Source: Liolophura sinensis (taxonomy: Eukaryota; Mollusca; Polyplacophora; Chitonida; Chitonidae). Taken from it: DNA of 64,000 nt. Where the stretch lies: NCBI RefSeq assembly GCF_032854445.1, contig NC_088296.1:6315435-6379434 (forward strand), written 5' to 3'. The notes below the pieces were generated by a model. The model was not told where the DNA came from. It did not search any database and saw nothing but the letters and a program-made list of their open reading frames with translations. Shown here one piece after another: positions 46,950 through 58,245 of the stretch (positions are counted from its first letter, which is position 1; every line of letters starts with the position of its first letter). The position numbers and the translations under genes were made by a program.

Positions 46950-47125
46950 TGAGAGCAAGTACTGGTCAGTCCGGTGTCACTACAATGTGGCTGGGTTGGG
47001 TGTCATGTCTGGTGTCTTCGGCATGACGTTTTAGTGATGCAGCCCTATGTCGGCAATGGGCCCGGCCTGTAATATGACCGAAACAAGGCTGAAAGCGACG
47101 TATGGCCATAATCAATAAAATAAAA
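46950..47125 (+). mobile_element. SINE-C fragment
   Basis: TCAGTCCGGTGTCACTACAA, GGTGTCATGTCTGGTGTCTT, CGGCATGACGTTTTAGTGAT, GGCCCGGCCTGTAATATGAC. Lacks the tRNA-like head. Confidence 0.75.
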
Positions 47126-47775
47126 AGTACATCAATTTTTGGCAGCTCAGACAGTATGAAAATTAGTGTGTTGTGGCATGTAGCGCGAGAAGTATGCTGG
47201 CTGAGCTTGCTTAAATCGACTCTAGTTTGATGATCCATTTGCAATAAGACAAGGTGGAAAAGATTCCATGACAGGCATGACAGAAGGCCATGGAACAGAG
47301 GATGTCTGCGAAAACAACAAACGTTTATTTAAGGAGAATAACTCGCTGTAATGGCTGTTCTACCACTTCAACCTGTCGAATCACGACCATCTGAGCCAGG
47401 GGTCGATAATCCACATTTGCCTTCCCCACTGAAATGTCAGGCTGACGAGGGGAATGACTTCCTGTGACGTAGGCCCAGAGTTAACTCCGTCCGTCTAGAG
47501 GGGGTATTTTTGGTCGCGTAATATAGAGACAAATCTCGCTGTGTGTCACTAAAAGATATTTAAGCATGTCACTTGACAGGGAGACACAGGATTAGTTTCC
47601 CAGATTAGCTCTGTGCATGACATTGTCTCGTACTACACAGTGTTAGTCCTTTACTCAAGTAATACAGTGTACGCCTACATTAGCAAAACGCACATTGTAC
47701 TACCACTGGTGTTTTTTGCAATATCCGTTTAAGCTGATTTCATTTGCCGTATTAATCATAAATCTCCTGAGCCCA

Positions 47776-47997
47776 CATGTTCTAAAGTGTATCAGCTAAT
47801 ACTAGTATTAAGTCATATTTTACGATTACGATTTTAGCCGAATTCAGCAAGCAGTTCTGTTGTTCAAAATCGGCAGCAAAAGCAGCAGATTTAGTTCATA
47901 TTTAATATAATATTACACAATTATTTTTGGGATAAGTAAAAAAAATTGAAGATCTGGTATTAAGTCTTCAAACAGTTTTAAACAAATGGACCCTGAA
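47776..47997. mobile_element. Possible MITE-like insertion (~220 bp) in gamma unit 2
   Basis: Unit 1 reads straight through (CATAAATCCCTGGAGTTTTC near 42411), while unit 2 has about 220 extra AT-rich bases between CTCCTGAG and ACCCTGAAG. The repeated CCTGA(A/G) may be a short TSD. The ends (CCACATGTTCTAAAG and the reverse complement of GTTTTAAACAAATGG) are partly complementary, like weak terminal inverted repeats. Confidence 0.45.
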
Positions 47998-48939
47998 GTT
48001 TTCTAAGACGTAATTTTCCTTAACATACATCCACACAGACGCCATGTCGCAGATTATTAATAAACCTAACTCTTATGGTGTGTTGTCCACACAAATTTAT
48101 TCATGACTCCACATTCAGAATGACACTTTGGGCATACATTGTGCTCTTCGCTTTGATCATATTCGCGTACTTATGAATTCAGAATGACACTTAACGGCAT
48201 ACACTGCGCTGTTTGCTTTGACCAAGCTCACTAATTCATGAATTCAGAATGACACTTTTGGCATACACCGTTCTGTTTGCTTTGTTTAGCGAACGTTATG
48301 TCGGGAGCTTCCCGCAGACTCTTTGAGATCGATTATGCCGAAGTGTACCTTGGCCTCGTGTCTGTGTTTATTCACTTATCCTGAGGACATATGACATGCT
48401 GATGATAACACACAGGGTTTTGTTTTCAGTGTATGCGGATGAATTAGTAAGAAGATTGGACGTGATAACCACCCACGTAATTTCTTGTGATCGATACCAA
48501 ACTGTGTAGCTGGAGAAAACTAGATATCAGAGTTTTGAAATCTGAGGGCATCGAAGAAAATAATCATTCTAGTAAACAATCCAGTAACGTTCGCGAGTCG
48601 AAATTGGACATGGAAGAGTAGGAGTGGAAAACAAGCCACTTCGGGTGCAAAAAAAGAAAGACATTCGCAAGCCAGTTACCTGTTAAAAAAATCTAATGAT
48701 CACTTTCATTGAAGGTAAGCAGAACTTCTCAAACATAAGCAGCTGGTGGGCTAGGGCAGGAATCGAACAATCGGTATTACTGGTCTTTTCTGGGCTAGTC
48801 ATATCACGTTGAGCACATTACATCACCTTGCCTATTTTCAAGCAGGTCATCAGTAAATGGTCTGACGACCAACTCGTCGGGCCTCGTTGGTCAATGGTGA
48901 CATCTTTGGTCAGTGGCGACGTCGTTAGCCTGTAACAAC

Positions 48940-49145
48940 ATTGTTAGTCTGCTGCGACCTAGTTCGTCAGTGGCTACCTCGTTAATTAGTGGCGACCTCG
49001 TTAATTAGTGGCGACCTCGTTTATCAGTGGCAACCTCATTCGTCAGTGGCAACCTTGTTCGTCAGCGACGACCTCGTTCCTTACGGGCGACCTCGTTCGT
49101 CAGCGGCCACCTCGTTCCTCAGTGGCGACCTCGTTATTCAGTGGC
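48940..49145. repeat. 19-bp minisatellite, about 11 units
   Basis: GTGGCGACCTCGTTAATTA and variants ending in CGTCA or CCTCA. The short overlapping frames (48989-49260) are repeat translations. Confidence 0.95.
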
Positions 49146-49477
49146 TAGTTGCTTTACTCTCACCCCTTTGGACAAATATAAAAAGTTCCTGAACAACGAT
49201 TTAACTCTTTCTATTGATCAAGGACACTTACTGGATGTATATGTGCTTTATGTTCCTTAATAACCCAAGGACGGCTGGTTATTGACCGTCCAGATCGACA
49301 CGTTATGTTGTAGACTGGTAATGAACATTAAACTGGTGACAAATTTGTGTCTTACCATGCCCCATGCTGTAGTTTTTGTCATTACGTAGGTTTGTATTCA
49401 ATACAGCAATGTGACATATGCGGTATTTTCATGAATTAACACAACTACCAGTACTTTTAAATGCGTAATTGCGTGTA

Positions 49478-49527
49478 TTTAATTATTTATTTCATTGAAA
49501 TTTTACGCCATACTTAAAAATATACAT
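49478..49527 (-). mobile_element. SINE-A tail relic (gamma unit 2 counterpart)
   Basis: TTATTTATTTCATTGAAATT, TTACGCCATACTTAAAAATA. Same position as 44048-44100 in unit 1. Confidence 0.65.
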
Positions 49528-50039
49528 AAATACAGATTTTAGAAATTTGCACTGAAAGGCTCAAAGAGATAATTACACTAGTTGTGGGGCGATTTAGAAT
49601 AAGAACGTGTTCATCAGGCGTATCCCCATTTAGTTTAGTAGTCTGTCTCTGAAGGATTTTAATAGGGCTATAAAAGACTTTAAATTGACAAGATGTAACA
49701 CCAGCGTGCAATTCCGCAAATGGATAGAATTATATACGAGCCTGCTAAAGCAAAGAACGAGTGCAGTCTGCCCAAGCGACCGAAGGCCAAGTCTTTAGAT
49801 GCAAACTTGTCTCAATCCATTATGAAAGTTTTTACGTTGCCCTGGTGAAAATTGTGGGTGTAACATTACCACTGCTTTAGGAACAGACCCATTGTTTCAT
49901 AATGTCCACCCACGCAACTCACGATTGATAGACACAGTTAACCTGGGGAGCTATTAAAGCATGGCTGATACAGCTAAATGTACCACCAGATCCATGCGTA
50001 CAGATAAAACAACAACCCGTCTAAAGTAAGACCAAATGT

Positions 50040-50255
50040 GTGTTTATTTATTTGATTAGAGTTTTACGCCGCTCTCAATAATATTTCAGTTAGACCCTGG
50101 GGAAAACCGAAGGCAATCCGCTGATTTCTAGTTGAGATTCCCACGTATGGCCGGAGAGGAAGGCAGAACAAGTGGTCTTGTTCTCACAGTGATCGTATTG
50201 GAGAAAGGCTCCTGATTCATTGTGCCGCGATAGCACTCTTAACAACCTGGTAACA
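50040..50255 (-). mobile_element. SINE-A, near full length, diverged
   Basis: TTTATTTATTTGATTAGAGT, TTACGCCGCTCTCAATAATA, CCACGTATGGCCGGAGAGGA, GTGATCGTATTGGAGAAAGG, CATTGTGCCGCGATAGC. The middle box is partly missing. Confidence 0.85.
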
Positions 50256-51234
50256 GAGTCCCCACCACCTCCCCCGTCCGAAATACATGCATATGTTTCG
50301 TATCTGTTTTCCAATTTCCGTGAAGCAGCGCTTTTCAAATGTTGTCCAACTGAACAAACATAGCGGAGACATCTGACATAGCATTCATCCAATATTAGTG
50401 TGACCTGAGTACTGCTGACTGCAACTGCCATGACAGCAGTCTTTCTTTCCTTCCCGAATTGAAGAGCACTAGGGCACTAGTTGGATCCACATACTATCAT
50501 ACAGGCATTGAGGGTTGGTGATATTCTGTTCATTTCTGTACTGTTCTTTGAAACAAGTTTTAGACTTATTTCGGATATACCTGAAACCTTTATGCACAGT
50601 TCACCAAGGTGAAAATTTATCTTACTCCATGTAGGAGCAACTACATATGAAATAACTTTTTGATATATAAAAGTGAAATATAAGAAGCAGAATATTAAAA
50701 ATTGATACCACATAAAGTTTTATTGCATAGCACCGAACGCAAACTTTGGAGGTATATCTTTATAGATAAACTTGACAAATCTAGTAAAGCAAGAGTAAGG
50801 AAAATCAGTGCGATTGTGTAACCCTTTGATGAACCTAAGAATGTTCTCCGATTCAACAAGTAGGCGATTTGTGTTTCATCATTTACATAAATAAATTTTA
50901 CGTCCGGATAAGTGAAAATGATGGCTTGATGCATTAGCCTTTCCCGCAGTACACACTGTAATCAATTAGTCAAGACACGGAGCTGGTGTTAGAATCCTAT
51001 CGCCAAACCATTGCTTCAACACACGTGAACAATTGACTGTCTGAAACGACCTCAAGTCGTTTGTAAGTTGTAAGCTTTCAAATGCAGTGTGAAATTCCAC
51101 ACTACCTGTCCATTTCTCTCAATGTGTATCGTTTTACACGGGATAGTGTGTATTCGAATATCAAGAGATGTTCAACAAACGCTAGAATTTTATTATTATT
51201 ATTTATTAGTTTTCTGTTTCAACATAATTAAAGA

Positions 51235-51345
51235 CTAGAGTGTATGCTGTTATTACAGAATAGAGAGTAAAACCAGAGCAGCGACAGAACCATGAAATAT
51301 GGCCACTTTTAAATTCACCTCAGTCAGGGTTTATTCTAACTGCTC
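51235..51345 (-). repeat. Module M
   Basis: AGAGAGTAAAACCAGAGCAG, CGACAGAACCATGAAATATG, ACCTCAGTCAGGGTTTATTC: inverted M, here outside arrays alpha and beta. Confidence 0.65.
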
Positions 51346-51889
51346 ATGCTGTTTATACGCTAAAGTAATACTCCTGTTCATCAATTGTTTCGATCAGGAT
51401 ATCACCACCCTTTAGAGATGTCCAACGATAAAATCTGGCGTAGCCCTGATCTAAAGCATGTGGATGCCTGGACTCAGAAACGTTCAAAAACGTACGTGAT
51501 TGTAACTACCATAGTGTTATATATGTGTTTAACGTCTACCACCTTGTTAGATATAATCTATTTTAATACATACCACCTTGCTTTGTGATACAGCACATGG
51601 CGTTGTAAGACTTTCCTTCGTTCCTGGAAATGCCAAACTTCAAGAGAAAAAGTGGCAAGCTGGATTTCTTAATTAGTTGGTGTTTGCGTACAAATGCTTA
51701 TGATATTAGATGTATTTCCTGACCAGATTAGCTCTACGCCACTTTGGCAATATTTCAGACCAAACTGTCTTTCCGTGGTGAACGTCCTTAACGCTATGTC
51801 TTTCACACCATCCCTTGGTAACAGAAACTACGCTTGTCAAGAAGAAGGTTAATGGCATCGACTATTTGATGGCGTAGTGGTTTTTAACT

Positions 51890-52260
51890 TACGATTCTGT
51901 GTACACCGGATGAAGTGCATGGTTTTCTTATGTCAACAAGTGGCCGTTTTGTGTTGGATGACTTGTTTAAATGAACTGTACGACCGGATAAGCGGAAATG
52001 ACGGCTGGTTGTGCTAACCACCCCCGCAATACACAGGTCAATGGATTAAGGCAGACATGGAACTGGCGTTAGACCCCTGAGGCGGAGTGAGTTCACGGTA
52101 CACGCAAACAACCAAAAGCACTTTGAAGTTAGGGGTCGTTCGCAAATGACCATGAACGAGGTAACGATTCCAGAGTAAATAAGCAACGTTATCGTGTTCA
52201 TTACTAACGAGTAGTGTCTTTTGTCAACGGTGCATATAATGTCATCCAATATGACGTAGC
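51890..52260 (+). repeat. Gamma unit 3, partial
   Basis: ACGACCGGATAAGCGGAAAT, GACGGCTGGTTGTGCTAACC and GACATGGAACTGGCGTTAGA match 45565-45680 and 50900-50995. Confidence 0.7.
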
Positions 52261-53129
52261 TGGATGCTGTGTTTAGTCATACATGTCAATTATCATTAAT
52301 TCATGGCGGTCTTCACCATGGTAAACACTCAGCTGCCAGACATCTGAAATGCAATAGCAAACCAGGTGGTTCATTACCAGGTGGTTCGTTACCACCTCGT
52401 TCTCTGAGAACAGCAGGTTGCATGAAATATTCCAACTCTCTTCGGTCTAATTAGCTTGGATCAGCATTTGATTTAATGTAACGTTTCGCGTCCGAGGAAA
52501 GAGAGGAGTGGGATTGGTTCGGCATGTACTGAGGAGCACTGTGGAAGATTGAAATGATAAAACTCAAATCCAATCATATTTACCTGTGCTGGGTATATCC
52601 TTTGTGCTGAATGAAATAATAATGTACGAATTCTATTTATTTGCTACCTGTATCTGTGTTTTAAATTTAATCACTTGAATATGGATGGACATACGCAAAT
52701 GTGATACCAATATCATCGAATGTATTAAACATGATTTTTGTTTGTCGTCAGTACACGAGGGATCTACGTTTTCTTCGTCGTCTGGCTTTCCTTTTCTGAC
52801 CGTTTGCACTCGTTCACTGTGTCATTTCGTACATGTGACAGTGTCTGTGGAGTTTTACACTACCAAGAGGTTATTGTCGTTCAATGGTGCGTTGAAATTT
52901 AGAATTTCTCTTGAGAGATGCCTCTAATACAATCAAACCCATCCCATTCTGCGTTTTCCAGTACGTCTGTAAGTAGGAGTTGGTTAAAATGTCATCCGTC
53001 ATACACTAACAGGATGTATACCAGAGATGTAGCACAGTGTCAGTCTAAGGGCATTCGGTGCAACGAGATTGCCTCACCTATGTGGCTAAGAAGTATATTA
53101 GTTAAAACACCGGTGTATATTTGTATTAC
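52261..53129. other. Unique sequence
   Basis: A short imperfect repeat (ACCAGGTGGTTCATT / ACCAGGTGGTTCGTT) lies near 52360-52392. No gene recognised; the small plus-strand frames have no known domain. Confidence 0.35.
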
Positions 53130-53523
53130 ATATTTCTCCGGCCGTACGTGGGGAAAGTCTTCAGCAACTTGCGGATGGACGTGGGTTTCGGGCCCGGTAT
53201 GATCCCACCATAATGTGGGGGCTTCCGTGGCTCAGTTGGCTAGTGCAGCGTAATGACCCAGGAGCCTCTCACCAATGCGGTCGCTGTGAGTTCAAGTCCA
53301 ACTCACGCTGGCTCCCTCTCCGGTCGTAAGAAAGTTGGCCAGCCTGTGGATGGTCTTGGGTTTCCCTCGGGCTCTGCCCGGTTTCCTCCCACCATAATGC
53401 TGGCCGCCGTCGTATAAATGAAATGTTCTTGAGTACGGCGTAGAACACCAATCAAATAAATAAAAATAAATAAATCCCACCATGATGTTGACGGCCGTCG
53501 TATAAGTGAGATTTTAATGAAAC
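53130..53523 (+). mobile_element. Outer SINE-A, split by a nested SINE-A
   Basis: The left part, 53130-53216 (CCGGCCGTACGTGGGGAAAG, CAACTTGCGGATGGACGTGG, GATCCCACCATAATGT), resumes at 53474-53523 (ATCCCACCATGATGT, GACGGCCGTCGTATAAGTGA). Confidence 0.9.
53217..53473 (+). mobile_element. Inner SINE-A, full length, with a 15-bp TSD
   Basis: GGGGGCTTCCGTGGCTCAGT head, GCGGTCGCTGTGAGTTCAAG B-box side, GGCTCTGCCCGGTTTCCTCC body, TTCTTGAGTACGGCGTAGAA, tail CAAATAAATAAAAATAAATA. The TSD is ATCCCACCATAATGT against ATCCCACCATGATGT, one mismatch. This is the best full-length reference copy in the window. Confidence 0.95.
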
Positions 53524-53724
53524 CGAGGATATTATACTTAATATACTCTTGCACATTTTATAGGAGACAAAGTGCAAAACTGAAGACTTGGCTTAGCACT
53601 CTGGTATTAAGTCTTAAGATAATTTTCAACAACCAGTCCATGTGGGAAGTTAGCTTGAAAAGAGCCACAGGAACATTCTGCAGGTTTCCGTAAGCACAAC
53701 AATGAAATCTATGAGTCGAAGCAG

Positions 53725-54010
53725 ATATTCGTACACCAGCCGTCAATCAATAATAAGGCCAATAATTGCAAGGCCAGTTCCAAAAACGGGTATAACAAAC
53801 TACCAAAGAACTAAGAATGCACAGAAAGTATGGAATTAGGACGGAATAATACAAAAAGAAGATGTCAACAGTTTTTAGTGATGTAGGAAAGACGCAAGGC
53901 ATGTTCTAGCGAAAGAGTGAAATCAGTATTGCAATCGTGTAGTATGCTGGCGTATAAGTTGTCGATAATAAAATATGCATCTCAGTAACGCTTCAGTGTC
54001 AGATAAAGAA
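53725..54010 (+). repeat. Isolated module T/V copy
   Basis: ATTCGTACACCAGCCGTCAA, AATTGCAAGGCCAGTTCC, ACTACCAAAGAACTAAGAAT, TAAGTTGTCGATAATAAAAT match alpha T (6237, 10222) and the start of beta V (18420). Confidence 0.7.
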
Positions 54011-54049
54011 CATGAACTAGTAGCTGCCATTTATTTATTTACAATATAA

Positions 54050-54285
54050 AAAAAATTTTTGTATAATTTTTTATTTATTCATTGTTGTTTAACTCCAAAC
54101 TGAAGAATTGTTCACGTTGGTCAAAGATAAGCGATCTTCAACGAACATTAGACTACACGTGTGCGAACGGACACAAACAGTAAAGGCGCTTCAATCTACA
54201 AATTACATGTCCAAGACTGGATCTGAACCCACACCTTGTCTGCCTCCGCTATCGAAGGACACCATCCAGTCTAAATGATCGAAAG
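54050..54285 (-). mobile_element. Possible fourth tRNA-derived SINE (SINE-D)
   Basis: The minus strand reads a head with a GGGTTCAGATCCAGTC B-box-like part, then ATGTTCGTTGAAGATCGCTT and a tail AGTTTGGAGTTAAACAACAA followed by TGAATAAATAAAAA. The tail layout is SINE-like, with a single copy here. A short GATCTTCAACGAAC match lies at 45978. Confidence 0.5.
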
Positions 54286-54340
54286 AATGATAACATATAA
54301 AAGTCTCGTCTTGATTTTGCTGTGATCCATGGAACAAAAG

Positions 54341-54503
54341 GGGCAGCGCTAGACATCAAGTGATATTATCATAGGCAGAGCTAGACATCAAGTGATATTA
54401 TCATAGGCAGCGCTAGACATCAAGTGATATTATCATAGGCAGCGCTAGACATCAAGTGATATTATCATAGGCAGTGCTAGACATCAAGTGATATTATCAT
54501 AGG
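54341..54503. repeat. 32-bp minisatellite, about 5 units
   Basis: GGCAGCGCTAGACATCAAGT then GATATTATCATA, almost invariant. Confidence 0.95.
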
Positions 54504-54849
54504 CTGAGCTGTAGCTCTGAATATTCCACCGGAGAAGCAACGGTGACTAAGAGCATTATCAATTCAATGTGACAGAGACCAGCTGGCCATCTCTTATGTA
54601 AAATCTCATCTAATGTCAGAAGTGTTAATCATATACATTCATCAACTGACAATCCAGCTAGCTAACAAAATATATCGCCAAGGTCAAGATGACCTTCAGT
54701 CACATCCACGTGGGTATCTGAAATTATTCCTAAATTAATTGTGGAAAAAGTAGATGGGAAGTCTGCCACAAATGTTTGGAGTTAAGGCATGATAACATAA
54801 AGAAAGTGTCCGTGAGTATTTACCGCAATGACACATCACATGCCAAAGA

Positions 54850-55262
54850 AGGTTGCTTCTGATGTTAATAGGTTTGGTAAAACTTTGTTTGGCCGTGGAA
54901 GGCCCCAAACCAACGTCGGAATGCGCTCCTTTTAAAAAACTGGTTCTGTTACCTGCCTTGTCAAATATGTCTAGGCGGCCAGAACAGTCGTTGGCTTTGA
55001 GCGTAACCAAGGAATCTCGGACTCATGCGGTCTAGGAAATAACTGATCAACGTCGTGCTTAAGATAGATCGACACGACAGACGAAAAGATAAGGAACATA
55101 AGTGTCTGCAAACTTAAGGCCATGGAGACGTAGTTTTGTCTCACACGCTGTGGCACACTGCCATGGCAACTGCATGAAATTGTAAAATGGAGCTCGATCT
55201 GACGCTGGTTTGGGATCACCCTTGACCGAACAAAATCTTGCCAAACATAACGTCACATCAAT
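54850..55262. repeat. Imperfect inverted repeat, ~80-110 bp arms
   Basis: 54862-54950 (TTTGGTAAAACTTTGTTTGG, CCCCAAACCAACGTCGGAAT, GCTCCTTTT) matches the reverse complement of about 55170-55250 at roughly 70 percent by eye. Both strands keep open frames with similar residues (PKPTSECAPF and PKPASDRAPF), many changes being conservative. Confidence 0.6.
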
Positions 55263-56619
55263 CTCGGACAACAAAGAAGCATGGCTTGATAATGGGGATT
55301 ACTGGCCGTTTATAACAAGTGATTCCAAGCGACGTAATCTTTCGTTGTTTTCTATTATACTGTATCAACGTTTCTGTATAGTTCTACTGGAAAATGAAAG
55401 AGGTAGATCACAAGTACTGCAAGATGATAGCAGAGAATGGTGCACTTTTTCAGAGCGTAGAACCGGCTTACGAAGGCGGGAAATGTTGAGGGATCAAAGC
55501 CATTATCAGTATCATAACTGTTGATGATTATTAAGTTATGTACGATAACTCAGTATGCACACTGCACCACATTTATGTTACTTAATGTGACGGCTTTCGG
55601 TTTGTTTATTAATTTGTTAGATTATTGTTTTACATTGTACAGAAGAATCTAGTTGAGCCACTAAACAGCTTAACATAATGAAGAAGCTAACTCCGAAGAA
55701 ATTCATTTTGACGATCTGAACATTTTGTTTAACTTGCTACAAATCTCCTGAGGATAACTTAATTACACAGTCGAAATATAGAGATAATCAAAATGATTTT
55801 CTTCGCAGTTACTTTGCTTATTCATTATGCTAAGCTGTTAAGTACGTCCACTAGATTCTTGTATGCACTGTATAGCAATATTGAAACATGTTTATTTATT
55901 GCACATAAGAATATTTCACATGTATCATGATGTTTTATGAGTGAAGGAAACATGAACCCTGGAGTAAAACGGAGTACAGTAAAACCCTAAATGGGTTAAA
56001 CTGAGGTTAGGTGTGGTCATTTGACACCTATCTGACTGCCATTGCTGCGTTTAGTCGACATGCTATCTTTTATATCATTTTAAAGACACCTGATTAGCCT
56101 GAATGTCTCTGGCGCTAATGATATTACCTTTTATGACTGAGAAAAGCAGCTTTTAAATATTTTTCTTCGGGTGGATAGCGCGATGATGCGGAGTTAATAG
56201 ATGGGAGACTAGAATTTCCTGTAGAAGATTGTCTGCTGACGTACGTCTATATCCGCGATAAGTTTTCTCATGAAACTTGCAGTACAGCCGTGTTTCTTTC
56301 TTTCTTGCGGTACGCAGAAGATATTTCCAATTGTTTTGTTTTGTTTCATTTAGTGGAACTCCATTGCCGCAAAAAGCAGAAGCTAAATGATTTTTTGAAA
56401 AAAGAGAAAGGAGGTGTTGCACATTAACATAATGTATATCACTTGACTAGAATGTGGAAATTAAGATGCTATGTAGACTGACTGATAGAATGGCTTGTTA
56501 CATCGAGCTCAAGAATGTCTTCTTTTGGTGGGGTAAATCCGAGTGCCTGGTGTTGCCTGGTGATGCCTTGTCTTCGAAAATAAGTGACGAACATTCAGTT
56601 TAAAACCGCATACTAGTAG
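55263..56619. other. Unique, AT-rich
   Basis: Frames of 104 codons (plus, 55210-55524) and 89 codons (minus, 56153-56422) show no domain I recognise. No repeats stand out. Confidence 0.35.
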
Positions 56620-56852
56620 GCCGCCGTGACTGAGGGGATTAGGATGCTAGCACGGCACAATATCACGGAAGCCTCTCACTAATACGGTCCCTGTGGGTTC
56701 AAAATCAGTTCATACTGCCTTCTTTTCTGGCTGTACGTGGGAAGGTCTTTCAGCAACCTGGAGATGCAGATTCCTCCTACTATAACGCTGGCCGCCGTCA
56801 TAGAAGTGAAATACTCTTGATTAAGACATAAAAAAAAACAATCAAATGAATA
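56620..56852 (+). mobile_element. SINE-A, near full length, diverged
   Basis: GTAGGCCGCCGTGACTGAGG head, AGCCTCTCACTAATACGGTC, GTACGTGGGAAGGTCTTTCA, CTATAACGCTGGCCGCCGTC, ATACTCTTGATTAAGACATA, A-rich tail. Confidence 0.85.
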
Positions 56853-58119
56853 CATACCAAAACCGTACCTTTAACGGCTAGAGCTGGATTCGATCATTCG
56901 GCAAGGCTCTGGTCCCAGCGAGTCAGGGCGTTAACCATCTAATAAGCCAGCAAGGCCCCCTACAGATACTATATAACACACCTGGACGATCTTCATGCTA
57001 TTTGTCATCCACAGAGAAATATTAAGGGATTCCTTTAGCTTGTTAGCCGTTCATGTATGAGGTCAATATGGTGTAGGGGTATATATGGTATATAGGGCTT
57101 AGGGTCATTCGTTATCTGTCACTTTATATCAAAGACCAAAGACAAAATGAAATATTGATCAGTTTTTAACCTTCATGTGCTTCATCTTCATACACAGGAT
57201 TACCTGCCCACCATCTACCCAATCATTTCAAACCCAGCTCCATCTAATACGACTACCGCCTACTCAATCTGATCCTATTCTCCGATCGAGTACAATCAGC
57301 CATCGGATTCATTTACATCTAGGTTATGTTGGACATGGATATTACAGACCCACTCCCTTCTCGTCTGCAGCCTTTACTCGCACACCGGAAGTAAATTTCA
57401 GCAGGCGACACACCGAGTCAATCGGTGACATACCGTGTGGGGTAACGTGTGTTTGTTCTCGGAAATACATCTTGATGGCACAGAGTCATTCCGTAATATG
57501 TCGCGTGGGTGTGTTTGTTCTCGGAAATACACCTAATATCAATCCCTAAAATGTAAAAAATTGATCGAAATTGACAGAATTTGTGACTGCGTAACCCTCC
57601 TACGCATCTAGCTGTTTTGATGTTCTCAGTTTCTTACTACTTCGACTGTTTACTTCCGAATTTTGCTCTGTCTCTTGATAACTGTTTTTGTGTAATATGG
57701 TTGCATGATTTGCGTTGTCAAAACTGCTTCAGCTAGGCCTTGCGAGTATATTCAGTGTAATTGAAATATCCTTGACATCAACGAAGAACATCAACAAAAA
57801 TAATTAAATTAATAACGTGCTATGTGAATTACGTGCTTTGCACTATTGTATTTACGTCATCCCCTAATGTGAATGTTGTCAATGCCTTAGTCAAATGTTA
57901 CCTACGGTAACATTCGTGGATGTTTTCAAGCCTAAGCTGTCACGTATTGCTCCCTTATAAACTATTGTGTACGGGTGACACAGAGTATTGAGGCAAAAGC
58001 ACAAATGTACATAAATTGTATAATTTACGATGTTACAAGTACACAAATTTCGAGACAGTTATACATTTGTCATTGTGTGTATGCAAATTTGGAAACAGTC
58101 GTTTTTAGGGGCCTTCATT
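56853..58119. other. Unique sequence with a small direct duplication
   Basis: GTGTGTTTGTTCTCGGAAAT occurs at about 57447 and 57510 within the 124-codon frame 57175-57549. That frame matches no family I know. Confidence 0.35.
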
Positions 58120-58245
58120 TTTCCAGGGCTCTGCCCCGTTTCCTCTCACCATAACACTGATCTCGGTCGTATAAGTGAAATATTCTTGAGTACGACGCAA
58201 TAGACCAATCAGATAAATAATTATAATAATAATAATAATAAGTTG
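58120..58245 (+). mobile_element. SINE-A 3' half plus (TAA)n
   Basis: GGGCTCTGCCCCGTTTCCTC, GGTCGTATAAGTGAAATATT, CTTGAGTACGACGCAATAGA, CCAATCAGATAAATAATTAT, then a TAA run. Confidence 0.88.

Larger units (their letters stand above)
41965..47335 (+). repeat. Gamma unit 1
   Basis: Contains a two-copy ~70-bp repeat at 42540-42660 (GAATCCGCATTCAGGATGAT / GAATTAGCATTCAGAATGGT). The longest frame of the window (175 codons, minus, 42664-43191) lies here. Unit 2 carries indels across the same stretch, and no domain is recognisable, so I do not call a gene. Private inserts are a 26-bp minisatellite, a SINE-B fragment, a SINE-A and a 91-bp minisatellite. Confidence 0.8.
47336..51890 (+). repeat. Gamma unit 2
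   Basis: Direct paralogue of unit 1. The ~70-bp repeat has three units here (GAATTCAGAATGACACTT at about 48175 and 48240, plus CACATTCAGAATGACACTTT near 48110). A ~225-bp insert occurs at 47776-47997, a 19-bp minisatellite at 48940-49145 and a SINE-A at 50040-50255. Confidence 0.8.
41965..52260 (+). repeat. Array gamma: two direct ~5.4 kb copies plus a partial third
   Basis: Collinear matches at near-constant offset: AATCACGACCATCTGAGCCA at 41993 and 47379; TTTTTGGTCGCGTAATATAG at 42094 and 47505; ATGACATGCTG near 42756 and 48389; AAGCAAAGAACGA near 44399 and 49747; GATTGTGTTAC near 45479 and 50811. A third partial match runs at about 51905-52090. Inserts differ between copies, so each has its own later history. 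Confidence 0.85.

Noticed and set aside
48989-49260. Two overlapping plus-strand frames as a small gene
   Set aside because: They are different-frame translations of the 19-bp minisatellite.
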